DNA of 64,000 bases from Streptomyces yangpuensis (GTDB taxonomy: Bacteria; Actinomycetota; Actinomycetes; Streptomycetales; Streptomycetaceae). Under the pieces are notes generated by a model. That model searched no databases, had not been told where the DNA came from, and saw only the letters and a program-made list of their open reading frames with translations. Both the position numbers and the translations under genes were made by a program. The stretch is from the NCBI RefSeq assembly GCF_001005295.1, contig NZ_LBMK01000004.1, positions 373,419 to 437,418 on the forward strand, written 5' to 3'. Positions 15,155 to 23,783 of this stretch are shown in pieces. How positions within the stretch are numbered: position 1 is the stretch's first letter; each line of letters begins with the position of its first letter.

Positions 15155-15228
15155 GGGCCTGTGGCGCAGTCTGGTAGCGCACCTCGTTCGCATCGAGGGG
15201 GTCTGGGGTTCAAATCCCCACAGGTCCA
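15155..15228 (+). tRNA. tRNA-Ala, anticodon CGC
   Basis: The 74-base sequence folds into a full cloverleaf. The acceptor stem GGGCCTG / CAGGTCC has a G3-U70 pair, the alanine identity element. D stem GCGC/GCGC, anticodon stem CCTCG/CGAGG with loop TTCGCAT (anticodon CGC, reads GCG), and T stem TGGGG/CCCCA with loop TTCAAAT. CCA is not encoded. GCG is a common Ala codon in this genome type. A hairpin-forming repeat follows 30 bases downstream. Confidence 0.95.
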
Positions 15229-15258
15229 CAGACGACAGTTCGCGAGTAGCTCTCGTGA

Positions 15259-15315
15259 ACGTCACGAGATCCCGTCCGGTCGCAAGACCGGGCGGGATCT
15301 CGGCGTTTCCGGGGG
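15259..15315 (+). repeat. Left copy of a 57-bp direct repeat (terminator-like hairpin)
   Basis: Identical in 54 of 57 positions to 18901-18957. It contains a 16-bp inverted repeat (GAGATCCCGTCCGGTC / GACCGGGCGGGATCTC, one G-U pair, 4-base loop) and trails into GGCGTTTCCGGGGG. It probably terminates the tRNA transcript. The two copies bracket the large secreted-protein gene exactly. The rest of 15229-15572 shows only the likely promoter of that gene around 15430-15465. Confidence 0.85.
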
Positions 15316-15572
15316 TGTTCGGGATGTCGTCCCACATGTGAATCCCTCGAGGGGCTCGGGCTCCGGGAGTTCAGCACTTTCCCGCCCGCCGAGCACGGGC
15401 CGTCAGCCGCCCGGTGAACTCGTGTGCGAACGATTGGCCGGCGTTGTTATGCTCCGACGCGATCGGAGGGGGAACGGCTCGAAGAGCCAGGTCGACCGGC
15501 CCGCGAGAGCGGACGCGCGGGGCCGGCAGCCGGCATTCCCTTCCTCCCGCGTTCGCCCAGGAGAGAGTGTCA

Positions 15573-18500
15573 GTGGACCCGACCGTAAGACGAACGTCGC
15601 GACTTCGCCGGGGGCTGGGGGCCGCAACGGTCGCACTGGCCACGGGCGCCGCACTGCTGGCCCCGGCCCTGCCCGAGGCGGTCGCGGCACCCGCCCCCGG
15701 CGCGCCCACCGAGCTCGTGCTGCCCCCGGCTCCCCGGGGTCTCCCGGCCCGGGACCAGCTGTTCGTGGCCGGCGACACCGGCCTCCTGCACGCCCGCGAG
15801 GGCGGCGACCAGCTGCTGTGGACCCGGTACGACACCGGTGCCACCAGCGACACCGGGCTGCGACTGCCCGCCCCGGTCGACGGGGGCGTCTTCGAAGGCC
15901 TCCCCCCGGGCGGCTACCTGGGAGCCCCCGACCACCGCTACGGAACCTCCTCCGACACCGTCGCCGTCCCCACGGCGGCCACGGCGCAGGCACCCGCCGA
16001 GGTCGACCTGTTCGACCTGGCCACCGGGAAGCCGGTCGCGCTGGGGGCCGTCACGATCCCCGCCGGACAGAGCTACTCCGGGACCTACGGGCGCACCGTG
16101 CTGACGTACGCGGGCACCGCCTCGGCCGTGACCGGCTGGTTCCTGAACCGGCTGGACGGCTCCTCCACGGTCCGTACCAAGGTGGCGCTGCCGGCAGGTG
16201 CTTCCCTCGTGCCCGCGGTGCACGACGGCGACCAGAGCGCGCTGATCCTCCGTCATCGTTCGGGCGGCCTCACTCACTCCACCCTGGTGGACGTGGTGAC
16301 GGGGCAGACCACCGCGCTTCCGGACGAGGGCGCCTACGACCACGTGAACACGTTCCGGCTGGCCAAGGGCAAGGTGCTCCGCATCTCCCAGGACGGTCCG
16401 GAGGACGTGCTGGACCGGGCGCAGCCGCAGACCGTGCTGAGTTCGGGTTCGGCCCACTTTGACCAGGAGAAGGGCGAGCTGAGGCTGCTGGGCGACTGGG
16501 CGATCGGCACCCAGTCGGTTGCAGGAAGCAGCGGCGACAACCGGGGCCGTCCGCTGAGCTTCACCGGCATCGGCCCGAACGACGGGACCTTCGCATACCT
16601 GCTGGAGCTCGCCGACACCCAGCTGCTGCCCGCACCGGACGGCTCGCTCATCGCGGTCGGCAGCGCCAAGGCTCCCGAGTACGGCACCCAGCCGCAGACC
16701 GCCGTCCACCGGATCACCGCGGACGGCGGCGCCACACCGCAGGCCCGTAAGCTGGTTGACGTCCCTCCTGCGCCCGCGACCGTCTTCGGCCTGTCGATCG
16801 GCGGCGGCGTGCTCACCACCGCCACGGACACCGTGCACTTCCAGCCGGCAGAAACCACCGGTTCGTTCCGCAGCTACCGGATCTCGAACGACGCGACCCC
16901 GGTCAAGACCGCGGAATACCTCGACGGAACGCACTCGATCAGCAATTGCTACAGCCACGGCCGCGCCTGCGCCGGCCTCCGGTCCACCGGGGACGGCCGC
17001 TACCTGGAGCACGAGCCGGTGGCGAGGAACCGGTTCGTCGTCTTCCGTGAGGCGGGGAACCGCGAGTGGGCGGGCACCATCCCCATGAACGGCGAGGGCG
17101 GCATGCAGACCGCGGACGCCGCGGGACGCTACATGGTGCTCGCGCAGACCGCGTACGGCAACTCGACGTCCGACCACCAGGTCATCGTCAGCGATCTCGA
17201 CACCCGAACCCATGTGCTCCGGACAGAGGCGACCGCCGTCGCCGTACAGGGCGACACGCTCTGGACCGCCAAGAACGGCAGCAACACCGTCCGCGCCACG
17301 GACATCCGGGGCGAGACGGAGCGGGGCACCTTCACCACGCCCTGCCTTTCCACGCTGCTGGAGGCCGTCGGCCGTTACGTCTCCTGGGCCTGCCAGGACA
17401 GCTGGGGCACGGTGCGCACCAGTGGCGTGTACGACACGGTGACGCGCCACACCCTTTCGGTGCCGGTGCTGAGCACCAACTGGACCAACAGCTTCTGGGG
17501 GCGGGAGTCGCTGCTCGGTGACGGTTACCTGGTGCGTCAGGACCTGGCCACCGGCCGGCTGCTGCTGCTCGACTTCCACGAGGGCATCAAGACGTCGGGT
17601 AACGAAAGCACCGTGCGGGTCCGCACCCTGGCCCAGGGCCAGGAGTGGAAGGGCCAGCGCCAAGCGAACCGGTCCTGGGCGGTGGACCGTACCGGCTCGA
17701 ACATCGTGTGGACCGACGCCGCCGGGCAGCGCATCCACGTCGCCGGCAACGGCATCGCGGCCGCGCAGGCCGGTGACCGCTTCACCACGCTGTCCCCGGC
17801 GCGGCTCCTCGACACCCGGGCCGGACTCGGCCGAGCCGGGACGGCCCCGGTGGGGGCGGGCGGCGAGGTGTCGTTGCAGGTGGCAGGCCGGGCCGGGGTG
17901 CCGCAGTCGGGTGTCAAGGCGGTCGTGCTGAACGTGACCGTCACCGACCCGAAGTCCGACGGGCACCTGACCGTCTGGCCCTCCGGCACCACCCGCCCCG
18001 ACGCCTCCAACCTCAACTGGACGTTCGGGCGGACCGTGCCGAACCAGGTTGTGGTCCCGGTCGGCGAGGACGGCAAGGTCAACCTGCGCAACGCCGGCTG
18101 GGGCACGACGCACCTCATCGCCGACGTCTTCGGCTACTACTCCGCCGACCCTTCGGGCAGCGCCTTCACCGTGGCGGGCCCGGCCCGTCTGCTGGACTCC
18201 CGCGCGGGTATCGGCCGCCCGGGCACCACCCCGGTGCCTGCCCGCGGCGAGGTGACACTGCAGGTCGCGGGTCGCGGCGGGATTCCGCAGTCCGGCGTCA
18301 GGGCCGTCGTGCTCAACATCACGGTGACGGACCCGAAGGAGGCCGGGCACCTGACGGTGTGGCCGTCGGGCACCACCCGCCCCGACTCCTCCAGTCTCAA
18401 CTGGACGGCCGGACAGACCGTGCCCAACCACGTGGTGGTCCCGGTCGGCGCCGACGGCACGGTGAAGCTGTTCAACGCCGGCTGGGGCACGGCGCATCTG

Positions 18501-18890
18501 ATCGCCGACGTCTTCGGCTACTACTCCGACGACCAGGCCGGCGCCACCTACCGCACAGCCGGCATCCAGCGCCTGCTCGACACCCGGACCACCACCGCCG
18601 TGCCCGCCCGCGGCAGCACCGTCCTCGACCTCTCCGGAACCGGCGAAGCCGGCCGGGCCAAGGCCGTCGTGCTGAACGTGACCGTCACCGAGCCCAAGTC
18701 CGACGGCCACCTCACCGTCTGGCCCGCCGGCACCACCCGCCCCGACTCCTCCAACCTCAACTGGACGACCGGACAGACCGTGGCCAACCTGGTCACGGTA
18801 CCCGTGGGAGCCGACGGCAAGGTCGAGATCGCCAACCTCGGCTGGGCTTCCACCCACGTTGTCGTCGACCTCTTCGGCCACCTCGGCTAG
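15573..18890 (+). CDS. Large secreted protein with three C-terminal ~120-residue repeats
   Basis: A 1105-residue exported protein. A basic N-terminus plus hydrophobic segment (GAATVALATGAALLAPALPE) and AVAA-like cleavage site near residue 40 form a signal peptide. Residues about 45-735 look all-beta and propeller-like, with one cysteine group around 450 and another near 590-605. Residues about 737-1105 are three tandem repeats, each with a LLDTR-type start, VVLNVTVT, HLTVWP(S/A)GTTRPD, SNLNW and a VFGYY or LFGHLG end. This repeat type closes many Streptomyces secreted proteins and may bind the cell surface; that is inference. The GTG at 15573 follows AGGAGA at good spacing. No enzymatic motif is seen. 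Confidence 0.85.
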   Translation: MDPTVRRTSRLRRGLGAATVALATGAALLAPALPEAVAAPAPGAPTELVLPPAPRGLPARDQLFVAGDTGLLHAREGGDQLLWTRYDTGATSDTGLRLPAPVDGGVFEGLPPGGYLGAPDHRYGTSSDTVAVPTAATAQAPAEVDLFDLATGKPVALGAVTIPAGQSYSGTYGRTVLTYAGTASAVTGWFLNRLDGSSTVRTKVALPAGASLVPAVHDGDQSALILRHRSGGLTHSTLVDVVTGQTTALPDEGAYDHVNTFRLAKGKVLRISQDGPEDVLDRAQPQTVLSSGSAHFDQEKGELRLLGDWAIGTQSVAGSSGDNRGRPLSFTGIGPNDGTFAYLLELADTQLLPAPDGSLIAVGSAKAPEYGTQPQTAVHRITADGGATPQARKLVDVPPAPATVFGLSIGGGVLTTATDTVHFQPAETTGSFRSYRISNDATPVKTAEYLDGTHSISNCYSHGRACAGLRSTGDGRYLEHEPVARNRFVVFREAGNREWAGTIPMNGEGGMQTADAAGRYMVLAQTAYGNSTSDHQVIVSDLDTRTHVLRTEATAVAVQGDTLWTAKNGSNTVRATDIRGETERGTFTTPCLSTLLEAVGRYVSWACQDSWGTVRTSGVYDTVTRHTLSVPVLSTNWTNSFWGRESLLGDGYLVRQDLATGRLLLLDFHEGIKTSGNESTVRVRTLAQGQEWKGQRQANRSWAVDRTGSNIVWTDAAGQRIHVAGNGIAAAQAGDRFTTLSPARLLDTRAGLGRAGTAPVGAGGEVSLQVAGRAGVPQSGVKAVVLNVTVTDPKSDGHLTVWPSGTTRPDASNLNWTFGRTVPNQVVVPVGEDGKVNLRNAGWGTTHLIADVFGYYSADPSGSAFTVAGPARLLDSRAGIGRPGTTPVPARGEVTLQVAGRGGIPQSGVRAVVLNITVTDPKEAGHLTVWPSGTTRPDSSSLNWTAGQTVPNHVVVPVGADGTVKLFNAGWGTAHLIADVFGYYSDDQAGATYRTAGIQRLLDTRTTTAVPARGSTVLDLSGTGEAGRAKAVVLNVTVTEPKSDGHLTVWPAGTTRPDSSNLNWTTGQTVANLVTVPVGADGKVEIANLGWASTHVVVDLFGHLG

Positions 18891-18900
18891 CTGTCGGCAG

Positions 18901-18957
18901 ACGTCACGAGATCCCGCCCGGTCGAAGGACCGGGCGGGATCTCGGCGTTTCCGGGGG
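18901..18957 (+). repeat. Right copy of the 57-bp direct repeat (terminator-like hairpin)
   Basis: It begins 10 bases after the stop of the secreted-protein gene. Its dyad is perfect: 16-bp arms at 18908-18923 and 18928-18943 with loop GAAG. It would end that gene's transcript and could also act on the opposite strand. Confidence 0.85.
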
Positions 18958-19019
18958 CGCCGCCCCCGGACTCCCGCGCCTCGAACGCCGGCGGGGCTGA
19001 AGGATCGGGGCCCCGCGTG

Positions 19020-19532
19020 TCAGGCGTCGGCGGGGCTGGTGGGGTGGAGGGGTTTGGACATGCAGCGGCTGGAGTCGTAGAAGCGGTAGAAGCCGAACTT
19101 CGGGGACGGGGTGTAGCCCTCGGAGAGGTAGAGGGCGATCGCCTCCGGCTGCCGGTCGCCCGTTTCGAGGACCATCCGCAGGCGGCCGGCCGCGCGGGCG
19201 TCCGTCTCCAGCGTGGCCAGGATGCGGCGGGCCAGGCCCAGGCCGCGGGCCTCCGGGACGACGTACATCCGCTTGAGCTCGGCGTCGCCGTCGCAGTAGC
19301 CCTCGTCGTTCTGCTCCTGGCTGCGCCAGCCGCCCGTCGCCACCGGGGCGCCGGAGGTGTCGTACGCCACTATGTACAGCCCCTGCGGCGGAGCGAACAT
19401 CGCGGGGTCCAGGAAGGTCGCGTCGCCCTCGCCCTGGTACCGCTCCTGGTATTCGAGCTGGACCTGGTCGTTGAGTTTCACCGCGTCCGGGTGGTCGTAC
19501 GGCACGGTGCGGAGCTCGATCCCATGAGACAT
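19020..19532 (-). CDS. GNAT family N-acetyltransferase
   Basis: A 170-residue acetyl-CoA-dependent acyltransferase. Strand 4 and the pyrophosphate loop read ELKRMYVVPEARGLGLARRI near residues 86-105, and LYLSEGYTPSPKFGFYRFYD forms the C-terminal substrate side. This C-terminal pattern is shared by Streptomyces GNATs of unknown substrate. It ends toward the right-hand repeat and is divergent from the exonuclease III gene across 38 bp, so the two share a tight promoter region. Confidence 0.85.
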   Translation of the reverse strand: MSHGIELRTVPYDHPDAVKLNDQVQLEYQERYQGEGDATFLDPAMFAPPQGLYIVAYDTSGAPVATGGWRSQEQNDEGYCDGDAELKRMYVVPEARGLGLARRILATLETDARAAGRLRMVLETGDRQPEAIALYLSEGYTPSPKFGFYRFYDSSRCMSKPLHPTSPADA

Positions 19533-19570
19533 CCGGACATCGTACGGAACCCTCCCGCTATGGTGCTGGG

Positions 19571-20374
19571 ATGCTCACTGTGACCTCCGTGAATGTGAAT
19601 GGGATCCGGGCCGCCGCCAAGAAGGGCTTCGGGCCGTGGCTCGCAGGATCCGACGCCGACGTGGTGTGCCTGCAGGAGGTACGGGCCGAGGAGGGGCAGA
19701 TCCCGGAGGAGGTGCGCTCTCCCGAGGGCTGGCACACCGTCTTCGCGCCGGCCGCCGTGAAGGGCCGGGCCGGGGTCGCGCTGTACACGCGGCGCGCGCC
19801 CGAGCGGGTGCAGGTCGGCTTCGGCAGTGAGGAATTCGACACCGCCGGGCGGTACCTGGAGATCGACCTGCCCGGTGTGACCGTGGCCAGCCTCTACCTG
19901 CCCTCCGGTGAGGCGGGCACGGAGAAGCAGGACGAGAAGTACCGGTTCATGCGGGAGTTCCTGGCCTACCTGACCGGGCTCAAGGAGAGGGCCGCCGCCG
20001 ACGGGCGCGAGGTCGTGGTCTGCGGTGACTGGAACATCTGTCACCAGGAGGCCGACCTCAAGAACTGGAAGACCAACCGCAAGAGCGCCGGTTTCCTCCC
20101 CGAGGAGCGGGAGTGGCTGGGGAAGGTCTACGCCGAGGCCGGCTACGTCGACGTGGTGCGCGAGCTGCACCCCGACACGGAGGGGCCGTACTCCTGGTGG
20201 TCCTACCGCGGCCGCGCCTTCGACAACGACGCCGGCTGGCGCATCGACCTGCAGGTGGTGACCCCGGGGCTGGCCGCGAAGGCGGTGAAGGCCTTCGTCG
20301 AGCGGGCCGAGACGCATCCCGAGCGCTGGTCCGACCACGCGCCCGTGACCGTCGTCTACGAGCTCGGCGTCTGA
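19571..20374 (+). CDS. xthA: Exodeoxyribonuclease III
   Basis: AP endonuclease and 3'-5' exonuclease of base-excision repair. The 267-residue protein has the full Mg-dependent phosphoesterase set: SVNVNGIRAAAKKGF (N7), VCLQEVRAEE (E37), YLPSG, VVCGDWNICHQEADLKNW near residue 155, SWWSYR, WRIDLQ and the terminal WSDHAPV His. Starts at ATG 19571. The last 19 bases overlap the 3' end of the convergent MerR gene. Confidence 0.94.
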   Translation: MLTVTSVNVNGIRAAAKKGFGPWLAGSDADVVCLQEVRAEEGQIPEEVRSPEGWHTVFAPAAVKGRAGVALYTRRAPERVQVGFGSEEFDTAGRYLEIDLPGVTVASLYLPSGEAGTEKQDEKYRFMREFLAYLTGLKERAAADGREVVVCGDWNICHQEADLKNWKTNRKSAGFLPEEREWLGKVYAEAGYVDVVRELHPDTEGPYSWWSYRGRAFDNDAGWRIDLQVVTPGLAAKAVKAFVERAETHPERWSDHAPVTVVYELGV

Positions 20375-21045
20375 CCTTTCGCCGACGCCAGCAGGCGGTC
20401 CATCGCCATCGTCAGCTCGGCCTCGACCACGCTCTTGGCGAGCGGGCGCAGCCGGGTGAGCGCGTCCGGGGAGATGTGCTCAGAGATCAGCTCGGTGAAC
20501 AGCAGCGCCATCGCGTCCGCGTGCTCGCGGACACGGCGGCCCGTCTCCAGGACGTCGGCGAGCGGTACCCCCTCGCGGACCAGCGCCGAGGAGACGTCCA
20601 GCAGCCGGCGGCTGACGTGCACGATCGCGTCGCCGTCGACGGCGAGGTAGCCCAGGTCGAGGGAGGCCGCCAGGTTCTCGGGGGTGACCTCGCCCTCGAA
20701 GTAGTCGGCCAGTTCCTCCGGGGTGAGCCGGACGGGGGTCTCCTCCGACCAGCCGATGCCGAGCAGCTCACCCAGCTGGCCGACGTCGCGGCCCTTCTCG
20801 AAGGCGGCGGTCAGCTCGGCGATGCCGCCGAGGGTGTGGCCCCGTTCGAGCAGTCCGGCAATGGTGCGCAGGCGGGCCAGGTGGTGGTCGTCGTACCAGG
20901 CGATGCGGCCCTCGCGGCGGGGCGGCGGGAGCAGTTTGCGCTCCCGGTAGAAGCGCAGGGTGCGCACGGGTATGCCGGCCGCCTCGGCCAGCTCCTCGGT
21001 GCGGTACTCGCGCACCGGCTTCGCTTGCGTCTCTTCCTTCGCCAC
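20356..21045 (-). CDS. MerR family transcriptional regulator
   Basis: The 229-residue protein opens with the winged helix of MerR proteins (YRTEELAEAAGIPVRTLRFYRERKLLPPPRR, about residues 14-44) and a dimerisation helix with RLRTIAGLLERGHTLGGI. The C-terminal 140 residues lack the Cys pattern of metal sensors, so a small organic ligand or protein signal is more likely. It is divergent from the monooxygenase operon (171 bp between starts) and is the obvious candidate to control it. Confidence 0.88.
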   Translation of the reverse strand: MAKEETQAKPVREYRTEELAEAAGIPVRTLRFYRERKLLPPPRREGRIAWYDDHHLARLRTIAGLLERGHTLGGIAELTAAFEKGRDVGQLGELLGIGWSEETPVRLTPEELADYFEGEVTPENLAASLDLGYLAVDGDAIVHVSRRLLDVSSALVREGVPLADVLETGRRVREHADAMALLFTELISEHISPDALTRLRPLAKSVVEAELTMAMDRLLASAKGQTPSS

Positions 21046-21216
21046 AGACGCAGCCTATGGCGTACTGGCGGTAACTTTCCGGGTCCGCCCCCTACCCATG
21101 AGTACGGGGCTGCTCTACCCTCCCGATTGTGCCAGTGATTGCTGGCAGTGTTTCGATGGTGTGGTGCGTTGCGGCGTTGCGTGGCTGGAACTGCGGATGA
21201 GCGGAAGGCGGCGGGC

Positions 21217-22851
21217 ATGGGCGGCATGGGCGGGCGCGAGGGGCGCGAGCACGTACGGGTGGCGGTGATCGGGTCCGGATTCGGCGGGCTCGGGGCCGCC
21301 GTGCGGCTGCGGCGCGAGGGGATCACGGACTTCGTCGTCCTGGAACGGGCCGACTCCGTCGGCGGGACCTGGCGGGACAACAGCTACCCCGGATGCGCGT
21401 GCGACGTCCCGTCGCACCTGTACTCCTTCTCCTTCGCGCCGAATCCGGACTGGCCCCGGACCTTCTCCGGGCAGCCCGCCATCCGGGAGTACCTGGAGCA
21501 CGTCGCGGACACCTTCGGGCTGCGCCGGCACATCCGGCTCGACTGCGAGGTCCTGATGATGCGCTGGGACGCCGACGAACTGCGCTGGGAGATCGAGACC
21601 TCCCGCGGCGAGCTGACCGCCGACGTCGTGGTCTCCGCGACCGGGCCGCTGTCCGAGCCGAAGCTGCCGGAGGTGCCGGGGCTGGCCGGGTTCCCCGGCA
21701 AGGTCTTCCACTCCGCGCGCTGGGACCACGACTACGACCTCGCCGGCAAGCGCGTCGCCATGATCGGTACGGGGGCCTCGGCGATCCAGATCGTGCCGGC
21801 CATCGCCCCCGACGTGGAGCGTCTGACGCTCTTCCAGCGGACCCCGCCGTGGGTGATGCCGCGCACCGACCGGGCGATCTCGGCGGTGGAGCGCTGGCTG
21901 CACCGGCAGCTGCCCTTCACCCGCGCCGCGCGCCGCGGCCTGCTGTGGGGCATCCGGGAACTCCAGGTCAGCGCCTTCACCAAGCGGCCCAGCCAGCTCG
22001 GACTCGTCGAGGCGCTCGCCAGGGCCAACATGGCCCGGTCGATCAAGGACCCGGAGCTGCGTGCCAAGCTGACCCCCTCCTACCGGATCGGCTGCAAGCG
22101 GATCCTGCTCTCCAGCGAGTACTACCCGGCGCTGGCGCGGCCGAATGTGGACCTCGTCGCCTCGGGGCTGAAGGAGATCCGGGGCTCGGTCCTCGTCGCG
22201 GCCGACGGGACCGAGACCGAGGTCGACGCGATCGTCTTCGGTACGGGCTTCCACGTCACGGACCTGCCGATCGCCGACCGGGTGGTGGGCGCGGAGGGCC
22301 GGACCCTCGCCGACCAGTGGAAGGACGGGATGCAGTCGCTGCGCGGGGCGACCGCGGCCGGCTTCCCCAACTGGATGACGATCATCGGCCCGAACACCGG
22401 TCTCGGGAACAGCTCGATGATCCTCATGATCGAGTCGCAGCTGAACTACATGGCCGACTACCTGCGGCAGCTGGGCATGCTGGGCGGGAAGGCCGCGCTC
22501 GCCGCGCGCCCCTCCGCCGTCAACCAGTGGAACCGGCAGGTGCAGGCCCGGATGGAGCGGACCGTCTGGAACACGGGCGGCTGCACCAGCTGGTACCTGG
22601 ACGCCAACGGCCGCAACACGACGGTCTGGCCGGGCACGACCGGTGAGTTCCGCCGCGAGACGCGCAGCGTCGACCTGGGGGAGTACGAGGTCGTGCGGGT
22701 GAGGGAGCGGGTGCCGATGGCCGTCGCGGCCGCCCCTGCCCCTGCCGCGGCGCCGTTGCCGGTGGCGCCGCCCCCGCAGGCCCGTACCGCGGACGCCGGC
22801 GGGGCCGGCCTCGAAGCCGCCGGGGCCGACGCCGCCGAGGGCGTCGCGTGA
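21217..22851 (+). CDS. Flavin-containing monooxygenase, Baeyer-Villiger type
   Basis: FAD/NADPH monooxygenase. GSGFGGLGAAVRLRREG is the FAD Rossmann loop near residue 15, the BVMO fingerprint FPGKVFHSARW lies near residue 160, GTGASAIQIVP the NADPH loop near residue 186, and an ATG motif VFGTGFHVTD near residue 340. The last 50 residues are an Ala/Pro-rich tail. Start ATG 21217 is preceded by GGAAGG. Its TGA overlaps the hydrolase start (GTGA). The trio resembles the M. tuberculosis mymA (Rv3083)-lipR-Rv3085 order, linked there to envelope lipids and acid survival; a similar role here is inference. 544 aa. Confidence 0.9.
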   Translation: MGGMGGREGREHVRVAVIGSGFGGLGAAVRLRREGITDFVVLERADSVGGTWRDNSYPGCACDVPSHLYSFSFAPNPDWPRTFSGQPAIREYLEHVADTFGLRRHIRLDCEVLMMRWDADELRWEIETSRGELTADVVVSATGPLSEPKLPEVPGLAGFPGKVFHSARWDHDYDLAGKRVAMIGTGASAIQIVPAIAPDVERLTLFQRTPPWVMPRTDRAISAVERWLHRQLPFTRAARRGLLWGIRELQVSAFTKRPSQLGLVEALARANMARSIKDPELRAKLTPSYRIGCKRILLSSEYYPALARPNVDLVASGLKEIRGSVLVAADGTETEVDAIVFGTGFHVTDLPIADRVVGAEGRTLADQWKDGMQSLRGATAAGFPNWMTIIGPNTGLGNSSMILMIESQLNYMADYLRQLGMLGGKAALAARPSAVNQWNRQVQARMERTVWNTGGCTSWYLDANGRNTTVWPGTTGEFRRETRSVDLGEYEVVRVRERVPMAVAAAPAPAAAPLPVAPPPQARTADAGGAGLEAAGADAAEGVA

Positions 22852-23783
22852 GCCGCCCGGCGCACGTCACCTCCGGTCCCTACACCCCACCCGCCCCGCG
22901 GCGCGAACTTGTCGCCGTCTCCGCCGACGGGTCCCGCCTGCACGTCGAGGTGCACGGTGAGGAGGGGGCGCCGCCCGTGGTGCTGGCCCACGGCTGGACC
23001 TGCTCCACCGCGTTCTGGGCCGCGCAGATACGGGCCCTGGCCGCCACCCACCGGGTCGTCGCCTACGACCAGCGCGGACACGGGCGCAGCCCCGCCGCCC
23101 GGGAGCACAGCACCACCGCACTCGCCGACGACCTCGTGGCGGTGCTCGGCGCCACCCTCGCCCCGGGGGAGCGCGCGGTCGTCGCCGGGCACTCCATGGG
23201 CGGCATGACGATCATGGCGGCCGCGGCCCGGCCGGAGTTCACCGAGCACGCCGCCGCCGCGCTGCTGTGCAGCACCGGCAGCTCCGCCCTGGTCGAGCGG
23301 GCCACCGTGCTGCCGGTGCGCGCCGGGCGCGCCCGGACCCGGGTCACCGGCGCCGTACTCGGATCGCGCGCCCCGCTGGGGCCGGTCACGCCCGTCGCCC
23401 GGAAGATCCTCAAGTACGCCACCATGGGCCCCGGTTCGGCGCCCGACCGGGTCGAGGCGTGCGCCCGTATCGTGCACGCCTGCCCCACCGGGGTGCGCCG
23501 CGCCTGGTCCCGGGTGCTGGCCGGGCTGGACCTGGACGCCGACGTGGCCCGGCTGACCGTCCCCACCGCCGTGCTCGGCGGCACCGCCGACCGGCTCACC
23601 CCGCTCGTCCACGCCCGCGGGCTCGCCGCGGCGCTGCCGAACTGCGTGGGCCTCACCGAGCTCACCGGCGTGGGGCACATGACCCCGGTCGAGGCTCCCG
23701 AAGCCGTCACCCGTGCCGTGCGCGAGCTGTCCGCGCGCTTCATCGACGATCTCGACACCACCGAGAAGGAGAAGACACCGTGA
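22848..23783 (+). CDS. Alpha/beta hydrolase
   Basis: A 311-residue serine hydrolase. VLAHGWTCST is the oxyanion strand near residue 45, AYDQRGHGRS follows, the nucleophile elbow is GHSMGGM near residue 110, Asp in GGTADRLTP near residue 240 and His in GVGHMTP near residue 270 complete the triad. It takes the LipR-like middle place of the operon and would hydrolyse an ester, perhaps the Baeyer-Villiger product of the upstream enzyme. Overlaps both neighbours by 4 bases. Confidence 0.9.
   Translation: MSRPAHVTSGPYTPPAPRRELVAVSADGSRLHVEVHGEEGAPPVVLAHGWTCSTAFWAAQIRALAATHRVVAYDQRGHGRSPAAREHSTTALADDLVAVLGATLAPGERAVVAGHSMGGMTIMAAAARPEFTEHAAAALLCSTGSSALVERATVLPVRAGRARTRVTGAVLGSRAPLGPVTPVARKILKYATMGPGSAPDRVEACARIVHACPTGVRRAWSRVLAGLDLDADVARLTVPTAVLGGTADRLTPLVHARGLAAALPNCVGLTELTGVGHMTPVEAPEAVTRAVRELSARFIDDLDTTEKEKTP

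Noticed and set aside
15155..15315. tRNA-Ala as an integration att site
   Set aside because: The tRNA 3' end is not duplicated downstream and no integrase gene is in the window; the repeats lie outside the tRNA.
15570..18881. 1103-codon antisense frame under the secreted-protein gene
   Set aside because: Composition is Gly/Val/Arg/His-rich, as expected from the complement of biased codons; no motifs.
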